Assembly (NCBI GenBank): GCA_964036045.1 | Contig: OZ038386.1 | Location: forward strand, 12,424,113 to 12,488,112 | DNA from: Eutreptiella sp. 'Long Island Sound 2002' | Lineage: Eukaryota; Euglenozoa; Euglenophyceae; Eutreptiales; Eutreptiaceae | Length of the DNA: 64,000 nt | Reading direction: 5' to 3' | Program-made: the position numbers and the translations under genes | Notes under the pieces: model-generated | What the model saw: the letters and a program-made list of their open reading frames with translations, nothing else | Database searches by the model: none | What the model was told of the DNA's origin: nothing | Shown: positions 1 through 10,319 of the stretch, piece by piece | How positions within the stretch are numbered: position 1 is the first letter of the stretch | How the letters are laid out: every line of letters begins with the position of its first letter

Positions 1-2380
1 TCCCGTGTTGGGTTGCCCACCAGAGGGCTCAGGGTTCCCCCCTGGCGTAGAATTCGGGTTCTCTGCGGACGGGTTCGCGTTCTTGTCCTTCTCAGGCTTG
101 CGGTCACTGCCTCCACATCCACCTTTGCCTTTGCCACCTTGGCCTTTGCCATTCCCCTTGGCCTTGCCTTGGCCATTGTCCTTGTTGGTGTTGCCCTTGC
201 CACCGCCCCTGCCACTAGCGTTCTCGCTCTTAAGCTTCGCCAATAGGCGTTGCTTATGGTAGCACTCATCCTCGTAGTGCCTTCTCTTCCCGCAGAACGC
301 ACAGGTGATGGTACACCTGTAGTGGTCCGGCAAGTTCGCCTTGCCGCCGGTGTTGGTCTCCTGCTTCTTTCATTGGACCACGAAGCAATCATGCTGATCG
401 CAGTCTGGGGCGTGAAGCAGGGAGCCCTGCTCGTCTGTGGCATCACACCAGAAGAGATCTTGTACATTGCTCATGATACGAGCATTTTTGGAGGTAGTCC
501 CCTGTCCGGGTCGGTGTCCTTGATTCCCACGGCCATGGCACCCAGAGCCTCCTACTCCAGGACGGTAGGCGTTCACGTGCTGGTCGCTTTCTTTCTCCAG
601 CGCCAGCACCAAAAGTAGCACGGACAAATCCTTGTAGTTGAGGGCTCTCGCCTTGCGCTCTGCCGTCGACCGGCACTCGTCTCACAGCTCCCGAGGGAGC
701 TTAGCCACCAACCAGAGGAGCAGCTCATCGCTGCTGTAGGAACCGGGGTCAGTCGTCCCACCCAGTGGTCCAGGTCGGCCAGCGGCTCGGAGATCCTGGC
801 TGGTTTGGGGTTGTTGGGTAGCACGGCCAGGTTCTGGATCTGCGCCCTGATGGAGAGGTCGGTCTCGTAGGTCGGGTACTGCCTCTCCAGGGCAACCAAC
901 ACGTCAGCGAAGGTGGCAGACTTCGTCACGATCTGCTTGACCTGCTTCTCCAGGTACTTGGTCTTGCAGCAATGCAGGAGCAGATCGCACTTGACTCGCC
1001 CACTAGCACGGGTTTGGACGGTCATCCGGAGGAACCGGCCAAAGTTCTCAGCAAACTCGCTGAGATCCTTGCCTGCGAACTCAGGGAAGTTCACCACAAT
1101 TTTGGAGGTGGCGATTGCCTTAGCCTCCTGAGACCTGCGTCCCTCAGGGCTCTTGGTCTTCCTCTTCTTCTTCTTCTTCCGCCCGCTCGGGTTCTCGGGG
1201 TCCTCCGGGTCGTCGTCCCCCGAGGGCGAAGCAGAAGTCATGGACGGCGGCTCATCGTCAGAGGGTCTTCGCCTAGATCACTAGAGCCGTAGGGCTCCAC
1301 GTCAACCATTGCCCTCAGGGCTGTCAGCCCCAGCCGCTCCAGCTCGGCTCTCGTGGAATTCTCCACGTGGCTGTAGGGGGGCTGGGCAGTTCCTGGTATG
1401 AAAGGGCTTCTCGGTATCGCCGCAGGGGTCGGCATCGGTCAGCTCCTCAAGCTTCCCAGGGTGTTCGTCAACCCCACCACCAGGTGATTGGCCTGTACTC
1501 GGTGAGGTGAAACTCCCACGATAGTAGGTGACGCTTGGGGAGGAATCAGGGGCTCCAGTTTAGCCCGAATCTCTTGAGTGAGATCACCAACAAGTTCAGA
1601 GGTGGCTCCTCGGAGAGCCTCCTTAATTTCCGACCGCGTCAGGAACCTGTTGGGGGATCTCCCAGATCCTCTACTCCTTCCGCCAAGAGACTCAGGGCCA
1701 CGTAGGCCACTCAGGGAAGAGGAACCAGGTACTGGCATAGTATGGCCAGGTTCAGGTGCCGCATAGCCAGGTATCCCAGTCATGTGCACGCCCACCGCGG
1801 GTGTCGTGATAGACATCCTCATAGCGGTGCGGCATAGGCTCAGGCGCACCGGTGTAGGTGGAGCTGGATGCCACTGGTTCGCTGACTGCAGTTGCCATAG
1901 GTGGCACAGTCGCGGCTGGGGTCACACCATAGGTGGGGTAAGGCATTCCAGTAAAGCCTAGCGCCTCAGCCATAGGTGGAGTGGTTGTGGTGACAATGTA
2001 GCTGGATGTGTGGCTGGGAGTGTAGTGGTTGTTGGAGAGGGTACTGCAGGGAGATCAGAGGCGCTCGGGGCGCTGTCCTCAGGTGTGTCCTCGAAGGGCG
2101 TCTTGTCGGGTGGTCCGTATCCATCTCCATGGTATGCCTCTTCGACTCCCCTTTCCACTGCTTGCTTCGCCTTCTCCTTCTCTTTGCCTTCAGGTCCTCC
2201 CGCGGATAGACCACTGAAGGCAACTCCCAAGCCATCCAGAGAGTCATCCCTGAGCCCTCTTAAGGGCACTGAAGGTACAGGCACCTCAGGTTCAGGTTCA
2301 CTAGCAGGTTTGGGCGCTGGCGCTGGCTTGGCTGGTGCCACTGAGGGCGCTGTCGTCTCGGCAGTGTCCTTTGTGTCCAC
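1..2380 (-). pseudogene. Family A gag, frameshifted (A1)
   Basis: This is the capsid-precursor gene, which would form the virus-like particle. It starts at the ATG at 2380 (MDTKDTAETT). The N-terminal 350 or so codons are Pro/Ser/Glu-rich and disordered. The conserved gag core (FPEFAGKDLSEFAENFGRF..., then YPTYETDLSIRAQIQNL) lies at about 750-1130. The end is a Gly/Lys-rich nucleic-acid-binding tail whose zinc-knuckle region (CTITCAFCGK then HYEDEC) lies around 250-320. The frame changes at about 1960, 1850, 1240, 690 and 600, so no intact protein is made. Compared with A3 gag it is colinear. Protease and pol would follow to the left of the window. Confidence 0.8.
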
Positions 2381-2464
2381 AATTCTCTTCGCCCTTCTTG
2401 CTCAGGACAGTCCTCGGCGCGCTGGTTGTAAGGCACGGGGTTGCTGCCGGCACGCAGAGGCTGT

Positions 2465-2480
2465 CTGCCTCTTGCTACCA
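2465..2480 (-). promoter_or_regulatory. Primer-binding site of A1 (initiator tRNA-Met type)
   Basis: The minus strand reads TGGTAGCAAGAGGCAG directly after the LTR. TGGTAGCAGAGG is complementary to the 3' end of eukaryotic initiator tRNA-Met; this copy has one inserted A. Elements A2, A3, B and C carry the same kind of site. Confidence 0.8.
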
Positions 2481-3265
2481 GAAAGTTTTTATGAGAGTCT
2501 GTTAGCTCTTATTGTGCCTCTCTTGCTGCTTGCTGCTGGTGTAGGGTTTCTGCTGCTTGTTTTTGATGAGCAAAATGTTTTGTTGATGAAATACAACCAA
2601 TTCAGGATAACCCAAGCCAGAGATGAGCAAGTAGGAGAGAAACAGGATCAAAGCAAGAAGGGCTGCAGTCAGAAAAGAGTTAGATAATAAAGATATCAAC
2701 AATGGACTACAGCAATAGACAATCAATGCAACTTGGTCCAAAATATTCCACATGATTTGAGGAAAACTGATTGGAAAACTGCCCACAAAGGCTCACACTC
2801 CATATAGTGCCATCCTGAGATGTGCACTCTTTGTCTTGGGTCCCAAAGGTGCTGAGGTGGCATGGCATGTGGCGCTGAGGTCACTGCCATGTCACATGGG
2901 ATAATCCTACTTAGCTAGGCTGACTGGGGTTTGAACCCAGGACCTATCAAAAAGAGGTGCCACAGCCCCCTAGTGTGCATACCACTAGGATAGCTAAGCA
3001 TTCATGAGAAACCATAGAAGAATGTATAGGCTCTGGATCAATGTCAGCGCCTCAGTCAGTACAGTAAATGGTGTAAAAGATCAATCAGTTGGGGGGCCAG
3101 GGGTCCACACAAGCTGCAAAGTTTAATGCTTGGTTTTATAGGTCCAAATGTCTTATCACCCCTTTTTGTATAGACCAATACTAAGATAAAAATGAGTGTT
3201 GCCTCTAGGCCTCTTTGTAACAACTAAAGCTAACCTTTTGGCAGGGAAATACACTTTTTCTTACT
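2481..3265 (-). repeat. 5' LTR of A1 (785 bp)
   Basis: On the minus strand this starts AGTAAGAAAAAGTG and ends CTTTC before the primer-binding site, matching the 786-bp LTRs of A3 in length and order. It should carry the promoter and polyadenylation signals of the element. It contains a tRNA-like stretch (2925-3000). Confidence 0.82.
2925..3000 (-). other. tRNA-like sequence inside the A1 LTR
   Basis: On the minus strand it has an A-box-like CCTAGTGGTATGCAC with a D-arm-like stem, an anticodon-arm-like hairpin ACCTC-TTTTTGA, and a T-arm CTGGG-TTCAAAC-CCCAG containing a B-box. It is not a functional tRNA gene: the acceptor stem does not pair and the spacing is wrong. It may act as an internal RNA polymerase III type promoter or be a relic of a tRNA-derived element. 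Confidence 0.5.
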
Positions 3266-5343
3266 CAGACCCATGGGGTTCTACCCTTCCTTACAGGGTT
3301 TAGCATACCCCTAAGTGTGCTAGGTATGTCTGTATGTGTCTCACTTCTCTCCCCGGTGTGGCTCCAGGAGACCGGGCTTCGCTGACGTCGGACCGAAGGT
3401 CCTAATCAGGTACTATTACCACTCCTATGGCGCCCAGTTTCTGTGCCGGCGCCTATCCTTTGGGGAAGACGGCAAAAGCCCTACCTACTAGAGGAAAGGG
3501 GTGGCCAAGTGTGCTAAGGGCATACAAAACGCCCATTTTTCTAAAGGCCAAAAGCTAACGCACTCCCCTGCCCACGTGGAAAAGCACGCGAGACAGGAGA
3601 CACCACTACACAACACTCACTAACGCCAGCACCAGCCTTCGAAGGCAGGGTGAGCACTCAGCACTTGCACTCATCACCTGCCAGGCTTGCTGACCCTAAC
3701 ACCTACACACACTACTGGGTGTTCATGCCAATGAAGTCTCGGGTCTTATTGACCCTCCTGTGAAATAACAAGAGAACACAGCGCTACTAAACGACTGTGG
3801 CCTAACAGGGAGGCCACTACGCGTTTCCCCGTCAGGGCTTGGAGGGAAGGAGTGCTCAGTTTGCGTGCACAGCGTGTATGTCTAAGAAGTCGGACTGCCC
3901 TTGCCACTCCTGGCTGAGGTGCAGTTTGTTTATGGTGTGATCAGCGCCCGTTTTAGCTCGGGCAGAAAAATCCAAAGTCGCCACAGGCAACTGCAGCTGC
4001 ACCAATCACCCTCACCTGCCCACCTGTAAAACAAAGGTGGATGAACCTGGTAAGTGGCGGAGGAACCAAGCCACCCTCCAAGTATTATACGCTTCTCAGG
4101 CTGACCTATAATACACTGTCCACTTACCAAGTTACAAGCAAGCAAGCTTAAGGAACTCCACCCGTTCTCTTAAAGAACGTAGGGTGGAGTCCCTGGGTAA
4201 CCTAAACAAGAGTTGTACTGTGCGCAATACGCGTGGTCTACCCTTTAATGCGTCATATGCATGCACAGGTATGCACAAGCTTTCCAATTTTCCACTGTTT
4301 CTCCTAACTTAACCCATAACAACAAACCAAGGCGTCACTCAACCAGGAGGTGAGCTCCTCCTGGGCTTACCTACCTTACTCACCACGCATCATGTGAATG
4401 CCGAAGGTAACACGAGCGCAAAACAACCCTAAGCGTTTTAACAACCCTAGGGCGATTTATAAACAACCCTAAGCGATTAATGCATTGTGTGTCATGCACG
4501 CTCTTCTTACTCTGTTCCCTGCAGAAAGAAGAGGGAGAATGGCGCACTGCACAGCGCAAAACAAGCCTAAGCGTTTTAAGCAATCCTATTTTAACGCTAC
4601 GGCAACTCGAACACCAGCAAGCACTTTCTCTTCCGACCTGTGAAGAGATGAGAAGGGTGGATTGGGGCACAGGGAAAGCCACACAACGTGTGAATGCCTG
4701 AATGAGGCACATGCATCGCGAGCACATCACATACACTAACCCTACGTGCGCGCTGCGTGCTCCATCCGCTTCTGTTGCGCTTGTCGGCGACTTTAGGTTT
4801 TAGTTTAAAAATGACGATTTCTTACGTCGTTTCGTCAATTTTTAGCGATTTGACTTTTAAAATCGCTACCCTCTTCGCTAAACCACAGGATTCACTCCCT
4901 GTTGGTTCCATTTTCTATTTTTTTCAGCTCCTGGAGATTTGTGTCCTCCATTAGGAGTATTGCTCCGCCTTGGCCCTTGGTCAGGACGTTTACTGAAACG
5001 CTGTTTATACATCGATAGCCGTCTGCATCAGAGCGTTCGACTGTACCCTAGTGGATAAGCATGTGACCTCTAGGGAGGGAGTCCTGGGTTCAAACCCCAC
5101 TACCCCCAAACTTTTACCAAACGTTTTCGTCGCACGCTGGCGACTTTTGAGGAATGCCCCATCGAAGAGACATCATTCATGGTACATTACACTGTTTTTC
5201 GAGGGTACCTACAGTGTGAGGAGGTTCTATGAACTGATGGGAATTTTTTTGGTTGGTTTCATGCATTTTGTGAGGTAATTTTGGGGACATTTGAGCCTTT
5301 TTCCTTGGTCTTACTAGCTTGATCAACTAGTACTCCAGGGAGG
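3266..5343 (+). other. Structured 3' non-coding tail of A0
   Basis: No credible gene is present in these 2.1 kb. Four inverted repeats recur at the same relative places in A2 and A3: a GGACC-GAA-GGTCC hairpin (3390-3402), GTATTATA...TATAATAC (4082-4114), ACTCCACCC...GGGTGGAGT with inner GTTCT/AGAAC (4155-4190), and CCAGGAGG-TGAGCT-CCTCCTGG (4343-4364). These look like RNA structures rather than coding sequence. Confidence 0.6.
5042..5107 (+). other. tRNA-like sequence in A0 tail
   Basis: It has an A-box-like TAGTGGATAAGCATG and, about 40 nt later, a B-box-like GGTTCAAACCCC. The same segment recurs inverted in A2 (13871-13940). The arms are poorly paired, so it is tRNA-derived at best and not a working tRNA. 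Confidence 0.45.
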
Positions 5344-5883
5344 TGTAAGAAAACGTCACTGCCATGTCTTTCTTGGAGGGCCTGATCCAGGCCAAGCCCC
5401 CCTTAAAACCCTTTTTGTTGATGCTCAGACTTACTTAAGTATTTTTATCTCTCTTTTGAAGCTTAAATTACACTTTCTCAAAGCAACTACGGTTATAACC
5501 CTAGCCACCCATGAAGTTCACCCCTACCACTCAACGGAGCGGAGGTATCTTCCTTCATGGAGGTTAACCCGAAATAAAGTAGGCATTTCATGCCTAAGGC
5601 CTTGGAGGTCAAGGGTAGTCTTAGGCGGCTCAAGTTGCATGGTCAAAATGCGCCCAAAACTGCCTCTCCACGGCACTGCGAAAAAATAGTCCTTTTGGGG
5701 GCGACCTAAAACACAAGAACCAAACATCCTGTGAAAAGCAATTAACTGGTCCAGTTTCCTTTTTTTTCAACACAACCGACTGCCCGAGAAAATGATTTTT
5801 TTCCACCAAAATGAAGTTCTTTTTTGGGAAAACCACGACTTTTTGTTTCCTATACCACTTATGCTTTGCAATAAAAACACCCA
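5344..5883 (+). repeat. 3' LTR of A0, diverged or truncated
   Basis: It begins TGTAAGAAAACGTCACTGCC after a polypurine tract and matches the A2 LTR to about 5640. Beyond that the similarity fades, up to the edge of the duplicated host segment at 5883. A possible polyadenylation signal, AATAAA, lies near 5870. Confidence 0.6.
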
Positions 5884-5970
5884 TGAGCTTTCAATCTTTT
5901 AGAAAAACAAGTTTTCGAAAACCATGTCGCACGCTGCACGACAAGAAGCATTTTTTGGCCGCCCTTCTTT

Positions 5971-6094
5971 GCGCGAGGCCTCGCGCAAACACCAACACAA
6001 CAGTGCAACAAAATGCATCACAGAGAAAAATGTGCCCCACAAGGTGACAGCATAAAGGTCGTGGAAGAGGAATGCATAGCGCGAGCCCTCGCGC
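5971..6094. repeat. Two copies of the GCGCGAGG palindrome (3' of host gene)
   Basis: GCGCGAGGCCTCGCGC (5971-5986, perfect) and GCGCGAGCCCTCGCGC (6079-6094, central mismatch) lie downstream of the stop codon of the duplicated gene end. The second unit of the duplication repeats them at 7365-7380 and 7473-7488. Confidence 0.85.
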
Positions 6095-6120
6095 ATAATA
6101 TATGAGAACAAGCGAAGAAA

Positions 6121-7276
6121 TTACTTTTTCTTCGGAACAGTTTGCATCTTAGAACCCAATGCCTTAGCAACGGACGTCTTACCCTTAGGCGGAGGCTTTG
6201 CGGGCTTGCTTCTTGGTTGGGACCGACTGGCTGGCTGCTTGAATGGAGCTCCGGCCCCGGTTTCCTCGGACCTCGGCGTCGCTGCCACTTTCTTCGCTGC
6301 CTTGCCCTGGGAGACCTGCGCTTCCTCCTCCTCTTCTTCCTCGCTCTCCTCCTCTTCATCCCCATCGCTCTCGTCGGATTCTGCACCGGTAACCGACTTC
6401 GCTGCCTGAGGCTTGGAGGCAGTCTTCCTCTTCTTGGGGGCTGGTTACCCACCAGTAGACTTCCGCTTTGCAGGGGCCAGTGCTTCTGCAGCTTGACCTT
6501 TCTCAACAGTCTCTTCCTCCTTCAGCGACAACGCATCGGAACCCACCTTGTCATTGCGAACCCAAAGGGGAATACCACGGTTTGACCAGTTGGCCTGCTG
6601 GTCCCGATCACCAGACGCGTCCAGTTTCGACCCTTGTGTCAATACGTGGTTCAACTGAGTCTGCACCCTGTTTACCCAATCGGAGAGAATGTCGGAGGTA
6701 ACACCAAGAAGGTACATGCGAGAATCCGGCTCGATGGACGCAATCTTGCACACCAGATCCGGCTGATGATCAATGAACACAAACGCAGGCTTGAAGCTCT
6801 TATCCTGCTTCAGGTAAAAGAGGTGAATGTCGAAATACCAAATAACCGTCGTTATCGGAAGGTGACCGCCAAATTCAACAGGATCCATCTCCTCTACTTG
6901 AGTAGGTTCAAACGTCAGATAATTCGGATTCTGCAATGAGGGAGAAGTTATTGCGCGAGGCCTCGCACAAAGAGCGGACGTAATGAGGGAATTGTGCCTT
7001 TCTCGACCAGCTATCCGGTGACGAAATCAGCAACCAGCGAACGTCAAACGTTGTAGGATCCCCTGCAGGCTTCGGTTTGACTGGCCAACTGAAGATGGGA
7101 ACACGCAACATGTTAGCCATGCGCGGCTCGTTGAAATCATCGTTGAGACGCCTATCTGTTTCCGTCTCCAGCACGTCGAACATGTTGTCAACAACAGTTT
7201 GAGAGCCGCAGATAAGGGTATCGGCACGCGCCATCTCTTCATACAGCCAGGCTGGGCACATCATCTCAGGATCAAG
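6121..7276 (-). pseudogene. Truncated duplicate of the host gene 3' end
   Basis: This is a copy of the last two exons of the gene at 7515-10301, created by the 1394-bp tandem duplication. It lacks promoter, start and all upstream exons, so it cannot make the full protein. The coding content (HLDPEMMCPAWLYEEMARAD..., intron 6931-6979, NPNYLTFEPTQVEEMD...) matches the intact-side copy, including the same in-frame TAA after KRKSTGG and the Lys/Glu-rich tail ending in PKKK. Confidence 0.8.
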
Positions 7277-8324
7277 ATGAGCTTTCAATCTTTTAGAAAA
7301 ACAAGTTTTCGAAAACCATGTCGCACGCTGCACGACAAGAAGCATTTTTTGGCCGCCCTTCTTTGCGCGAGGCCTCGCGCAAACACCAACACAACAGTGC
7401 AACAAAATGCATCACAGAGAAAAATGTGCCCCACAAGGTGACAGCATAAAGGTCGTGGAAGAGGAATGCATAGCGCGAGCCCTCGCGCATAATATATGAG
7501 AACAAGCGAAGAAATTACTTTTTCTTCGGAACAGTTTGCATCTTAGAACCCAATGCCTTAGCAACGGACGTCTTACCCTTAGGCGGAGGCTTTGCGGGCT
7601 TGCTTCTTGGTTGGGACCGACTGGCTGGCTGCTTGAATGGAGCTCCGGCCCCGGTTTCCTCGGACCTCGGCGTCGCTGCCACTTTCTTCGCTGCCTTGCC
7701 CTGGGAGACCTGCGCTTCCTCCTCCTCTTCTTCCTCGCTCTCCTCCTCTTCATCCCCATCGCTCTCGTCGGATTCTGCACCGGTAACCGACTTCGCTGCC
7801 TGAGGCTTGGAGGCAGTCTTCCTCTTCTTGGGGGCTGGTTACCCACCAGTAGACTTCCGCTTTGCAGGGGCCAGTGCTTCTGCAGCTTGACCTTTCTCAA
7901 CAGTCTCTTCCTCCTTCAGCGACAACGCATCGGAACCCACCTTGTCATTGCGAACCCAAAGGGGAATACCACGGTTTGACCAGTTGGCCTGCTGGTCCCG
8001 ATCACCAGACGCGTCCAGTTTCGACCCTTGTGTCAATACGTGGTTCAACTGAGTCTGCACCCTGTTTACCCAATCGGAGAGAATGTCGGAGGTAACACCA
8101 AGAAGGTACATGCGAGAATCCGGCTCGATGGACGCAATCTTGCACACCAGATCCGGCTGATGATCAATGAACACAAACGCAGGCTTGAAGCTCTTATCCT
8201 GCTTCAGGTAAAAGAGGTGAATGTCGAAATACCAAATAACCGTCGTTATCGGAAGGTGACCGCCAAATTCAACAGGATCCATCTCCTCTACTTGAGTAGG
8301 TTCAAACGTCAGATAATTCGGATT

Positions 8325-8373
8325 CTGCAATGAGGGAGAAGTTATTGCGCGAGGCCTCGCACAAAGAGCGGAC
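8325..8373 (-). other. Intron with palindrome (last intron, 49 bp)
   Basis: The minus-strand donor is GTCCGC (weak) and the acceptor CTCATTGCAG. Removing it joins ...FPHY and NPNYLTFEP in phase 0, whereas retention leads to a stop. It contains GTGCGAGGCCTCGCGC (8346-8361), 21 nt from the acceptor. The duplicate copy is at 6931-6979. Confidence 0.65.
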
Positions 8374-9092
8374 GTAATGAGGGAATTGTGCCTTTCTCGA
8401 CCAGCTATCCGGTGACGAAATCAGCAACCAGCGAACGTCAAACGTTGTAGGATCCCCTGCAGGCTTCGGTTTGACTGGCCAACTGAAGATGGGAACACGC
8501 AACATGTTAGCCATGCGCGGCTCGTTGAAATCATCGTTGAGACGCCTATCTGTTTCCGTCTCCAGCACGTCGAACATGTTGTCAACAACAGTTTGAGAGC
8601 CGCAGATAAGGGTATCGGCACGCGCCATCTCTTCATACAGCCAGGCTGGGCACATCATCTCAGGATCAAGATGTTCAAATATGTCGCCGTTGATCACAAT
8701 CAGGTTCTTGTCAATCTCAATAAACCGCCTCGGGGGATCCTGGGCCGAAGCTGCAATTCGGGTCGCCGTAATTGTGATAGTTTGACTTGACAGTAATGGA
8801 TCCTGCTGTTCCACTGTTTTGAAGTCACCAGTAACGCCAGAAGCTGGGGGGACCACACCGCTCTTGGTAGGCTCTTGACCCAGGAGTTTTTGGACGTTGA
8901 GGATTTTCAGGGAGGCGGGTTTGCCTTTCTCTGCCACCTGCCACAGTGGTGCGCGAATCATGGATTTCAATGCCGGCCATGGACCGCGACTTTTGCCTTC
9001 AGGTTCCCGCCAGTAGCCCCATGTACCAAGAGTCACCTTCAGGGCAGGCCTTCCAAGTGCAGCAACCTCTTTGCGGGTCCGCATGTCTTTGG

Positions 9093-9166
9093 CTAAAGAA
9101 CAGAAATGGAGAAAGTGCGGCGCACCAATGCAGAAGCGGAACCCACGTCGCGTCGATGGTACACAC
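9093..9166 (-). other. Intron without palindrome (74 bp)
   Basis: Minus-strand donor GTGTGTACC, acceptor TCTGTTCTTTAG. Splicing joins GQYVRPEK to AKDMRTRKEVA in phase 1. It is similar in length to the other introns but lacks the palindrome, so the palindrome is not needed for splicing. Confidence 0.65.
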
Positions 9167-9464
9167 CTTTCTCAGGTCGAACGTACTGGCCGTTGTGCGG
9201 GTGGTCCAGATGCATTGAGACCCACTGGTCAAGGATGATGCCGTCAATCGAATTCGGCAAGGATTTAGGGGTTGTTTTTTCTTCCTGCATCACTTCTGCC
9301 ACTTTCTTGTAGAACTCCGGCAACAGGATCCCGTCCAGTTTCTTCAGCGCGATCTTCGTGACTTTCTCCCCTTCGTCGTAGAACTTCTGCAGACCTTTCA
9401 CAGCTTCCGGACCAGCATAGTAGGCAAACGTCATAAAATCTTTCCACAATTTATACGTTTTGTC

Positions 9465-9535
9465 CTGAAAGTGACAACATTATGCGCGAGGCCTCGCGCA
9501 ACGAACAGCATCGAAACAACCATTAATGAACATAC
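9465..9535 (-). other. Intron with perfect palindrome (71 bp)
   Basis: Minus-strand donor GTATGTTCATTAATGG, acceptor GTTGTCACTTTCAG. It joins LKQPGQF to DKTYKLWKDF in phase 0. It contains GCGCGAGGCCTCGCGC at 9484-9499, 19 nt from the acceptor, with flanks CGTT and ATAA like those of the intron at 9898-9970. Confidence 0.75.
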
Positions 9536-9897
9536 GAATTGACCAGGCTGCTTCAGTTCAGCGGTTGGAACCAGGGCACTCATCTGCACAGCATCCACAA
9601 TGGCGATCTTGAGATTGCTGTACGTGTCAGCCAGGCCTCGCCGCCGCTGATCTTCAACACATCAAATGAGGTTATCTGCTCCCTCATACAGCGGTATTGG
9701 CTCAACATCTTGTGCGCTTCCTTGTGCTTGTCGCGCCAGCTTTGCACGGAAGGGCCACAGTGTCGTAGGCTTCAGAATATCGGCGATGCATGTAGTATGC
9801 CACTGCTGCAGATCCACACACGCTGTGCGTCGCTTCTCCCGAATCTTCGCAATCGCTTCCACGCTGTGCTGTCCAGATGCACATGAATAATCGCCAT

Positions 9898-9970
9898 CTG
9901 CAAATATGAGACACGTCTATGCGCGAGGGCTCGCGCAACGAGAAGAGCGAACAGTCAGTTGGCAACATAC
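9898..9970 (-). other. Intron with near-perfect palindrome (73 bp)
   Basis: Minus-strand donor GTATGTTGCCAACTG, acceptor CTCATATTTGCAG. It contains GCGCGAGCCCTCGCGC (9921-9936), 23 nt from the acceptor. Donor, TGTTCG stretch, CGTT-palindrome-ATA block and acceptor parallel the intron at 9465-9535, as if both derive from one intron family. Confidence 0.72.
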
Positions 9971-10319
9971 CATTATCTTCTCAGAGAACGACGTGTAATG
10001 GGCCTGTTGGCGGTGCTGCTTCGAGTGACTCAATACGCTTCTGCAGTAGCTTCGTATCTTTCCGTCTAATCTGCCCCTTTGTCTTCTCGTGGTCGATTGT
10101 CACGTTGTCCAGCTCAACCTCCAATTGCCTCCCATCCGGTTTCAGGTGGTCCTCGATGTCAGTACCCAAGGTTAAGCCGAGATTTGGTTTTTCCTTCTTC
10201 TTACGCCCCTTCTTTGGTGTTCCAGCCTCCGATCCTGAGGTCCCAGGGTCATAGTCGGTATCTTCTCGTTCCTCGGCTGTTTTTTTGGCGGGGCTTGCCA
10301 TTCTGCGATAAGGAGAAAG

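Larger units (their letters stand above)
1..3265 (-). mobile_element. Family A LTR retrotransposon A1, 5' part only
   Basis: This is a Ty3/gypsy chromovirus-type element on the minus strand. Reading leftward from 3265 it shows a 785-bp 5' LTR, an initiator-tRNA primer-binding site and a frameshifted gag that runs off the window at base 1. Identity rests on clear similarity of LTR and gag to the complete element A3 at 49855-63940. The right flank is the 3' non-coding tail of another family A copy, so A1 landed inside older element A0. The flank base string cagac (3266-3270) would be its target duplication; the other side lies outside the window. Confidence 0.88.
3266..5883 (+). mobile_element. 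Family A remnant A0: 3' tail plus partial 3' LTR
   Basis: This stretch is colinear with the region following the integrase/chromodomain gene in A2 (reverse complement of about 13.8-15.9 kb) and A3 (58.05-58.98 kb). It therefore represents the 3' end of a plus-strand family A element. Its pol and 5' end are missing, displaced to the left of the window by the A1 insertion. The LTR begins after a purine-rich tract at 5331-5343. Confidence 0.75.
5883..8670. repeat. Tandem duplication, 2 x 1394 bp
   Basis: Bases 5883-7276 and 7277-8670 read the same, apparently without a single difference, at a constant offset of 1394. The junction has only the microhomology ATG. Each unit holds the 3' intergenic region, last exon, last intron and part of the penultimate exon of a minus-strand gene. 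Such identity implies a very recent duplication or an assembly artefact. Confidence 0.9.
7515..10301 (-). pseudogene. Multi-exon host gene 1, unknown function, decayed
   Basis: The start codon at 10301 opens a basic N-terminus (MASPAKKTAEEREDTDYDPG). Exons I infer: 9971-10301, 9536-9897, 9167-9464, 8374-9092 and 7515-8324. Splicing joins keep frame, for example FPHY to NPNYLTFEP across the last intron. The C-terminal tail is Lys/Glu/Ser-rich and ends PKKK, suggesting a nuclear or nucleic-acid-associated protein, but I recognise no domain. Lesions are a TGA at 9981-9983 (the following codons EDNDGDYS stay in frame), frame changes inside the second exon (about 9640-9760), and a TAA at 7839-7841 with 107 further open codons. 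It was probably once a normal gene. It lies head-to-tail with the gene ending at 24198, now separated from it by A2. Confidence 0.6.

Noticed and set aside
573-1241. Treating the A1 fragments as several small genes
   Set aside because: They align in order to one A3 gag; the breaks are frameshifts.
3381-3410. CTGACGTC-GGACCGAAGGTCC in family A tails resembling a hammerhead ribozyme core
   Set aside because: The CUGANGA box is incomplete and there is no GAAA after the stem; only a simple hairpin is supported.
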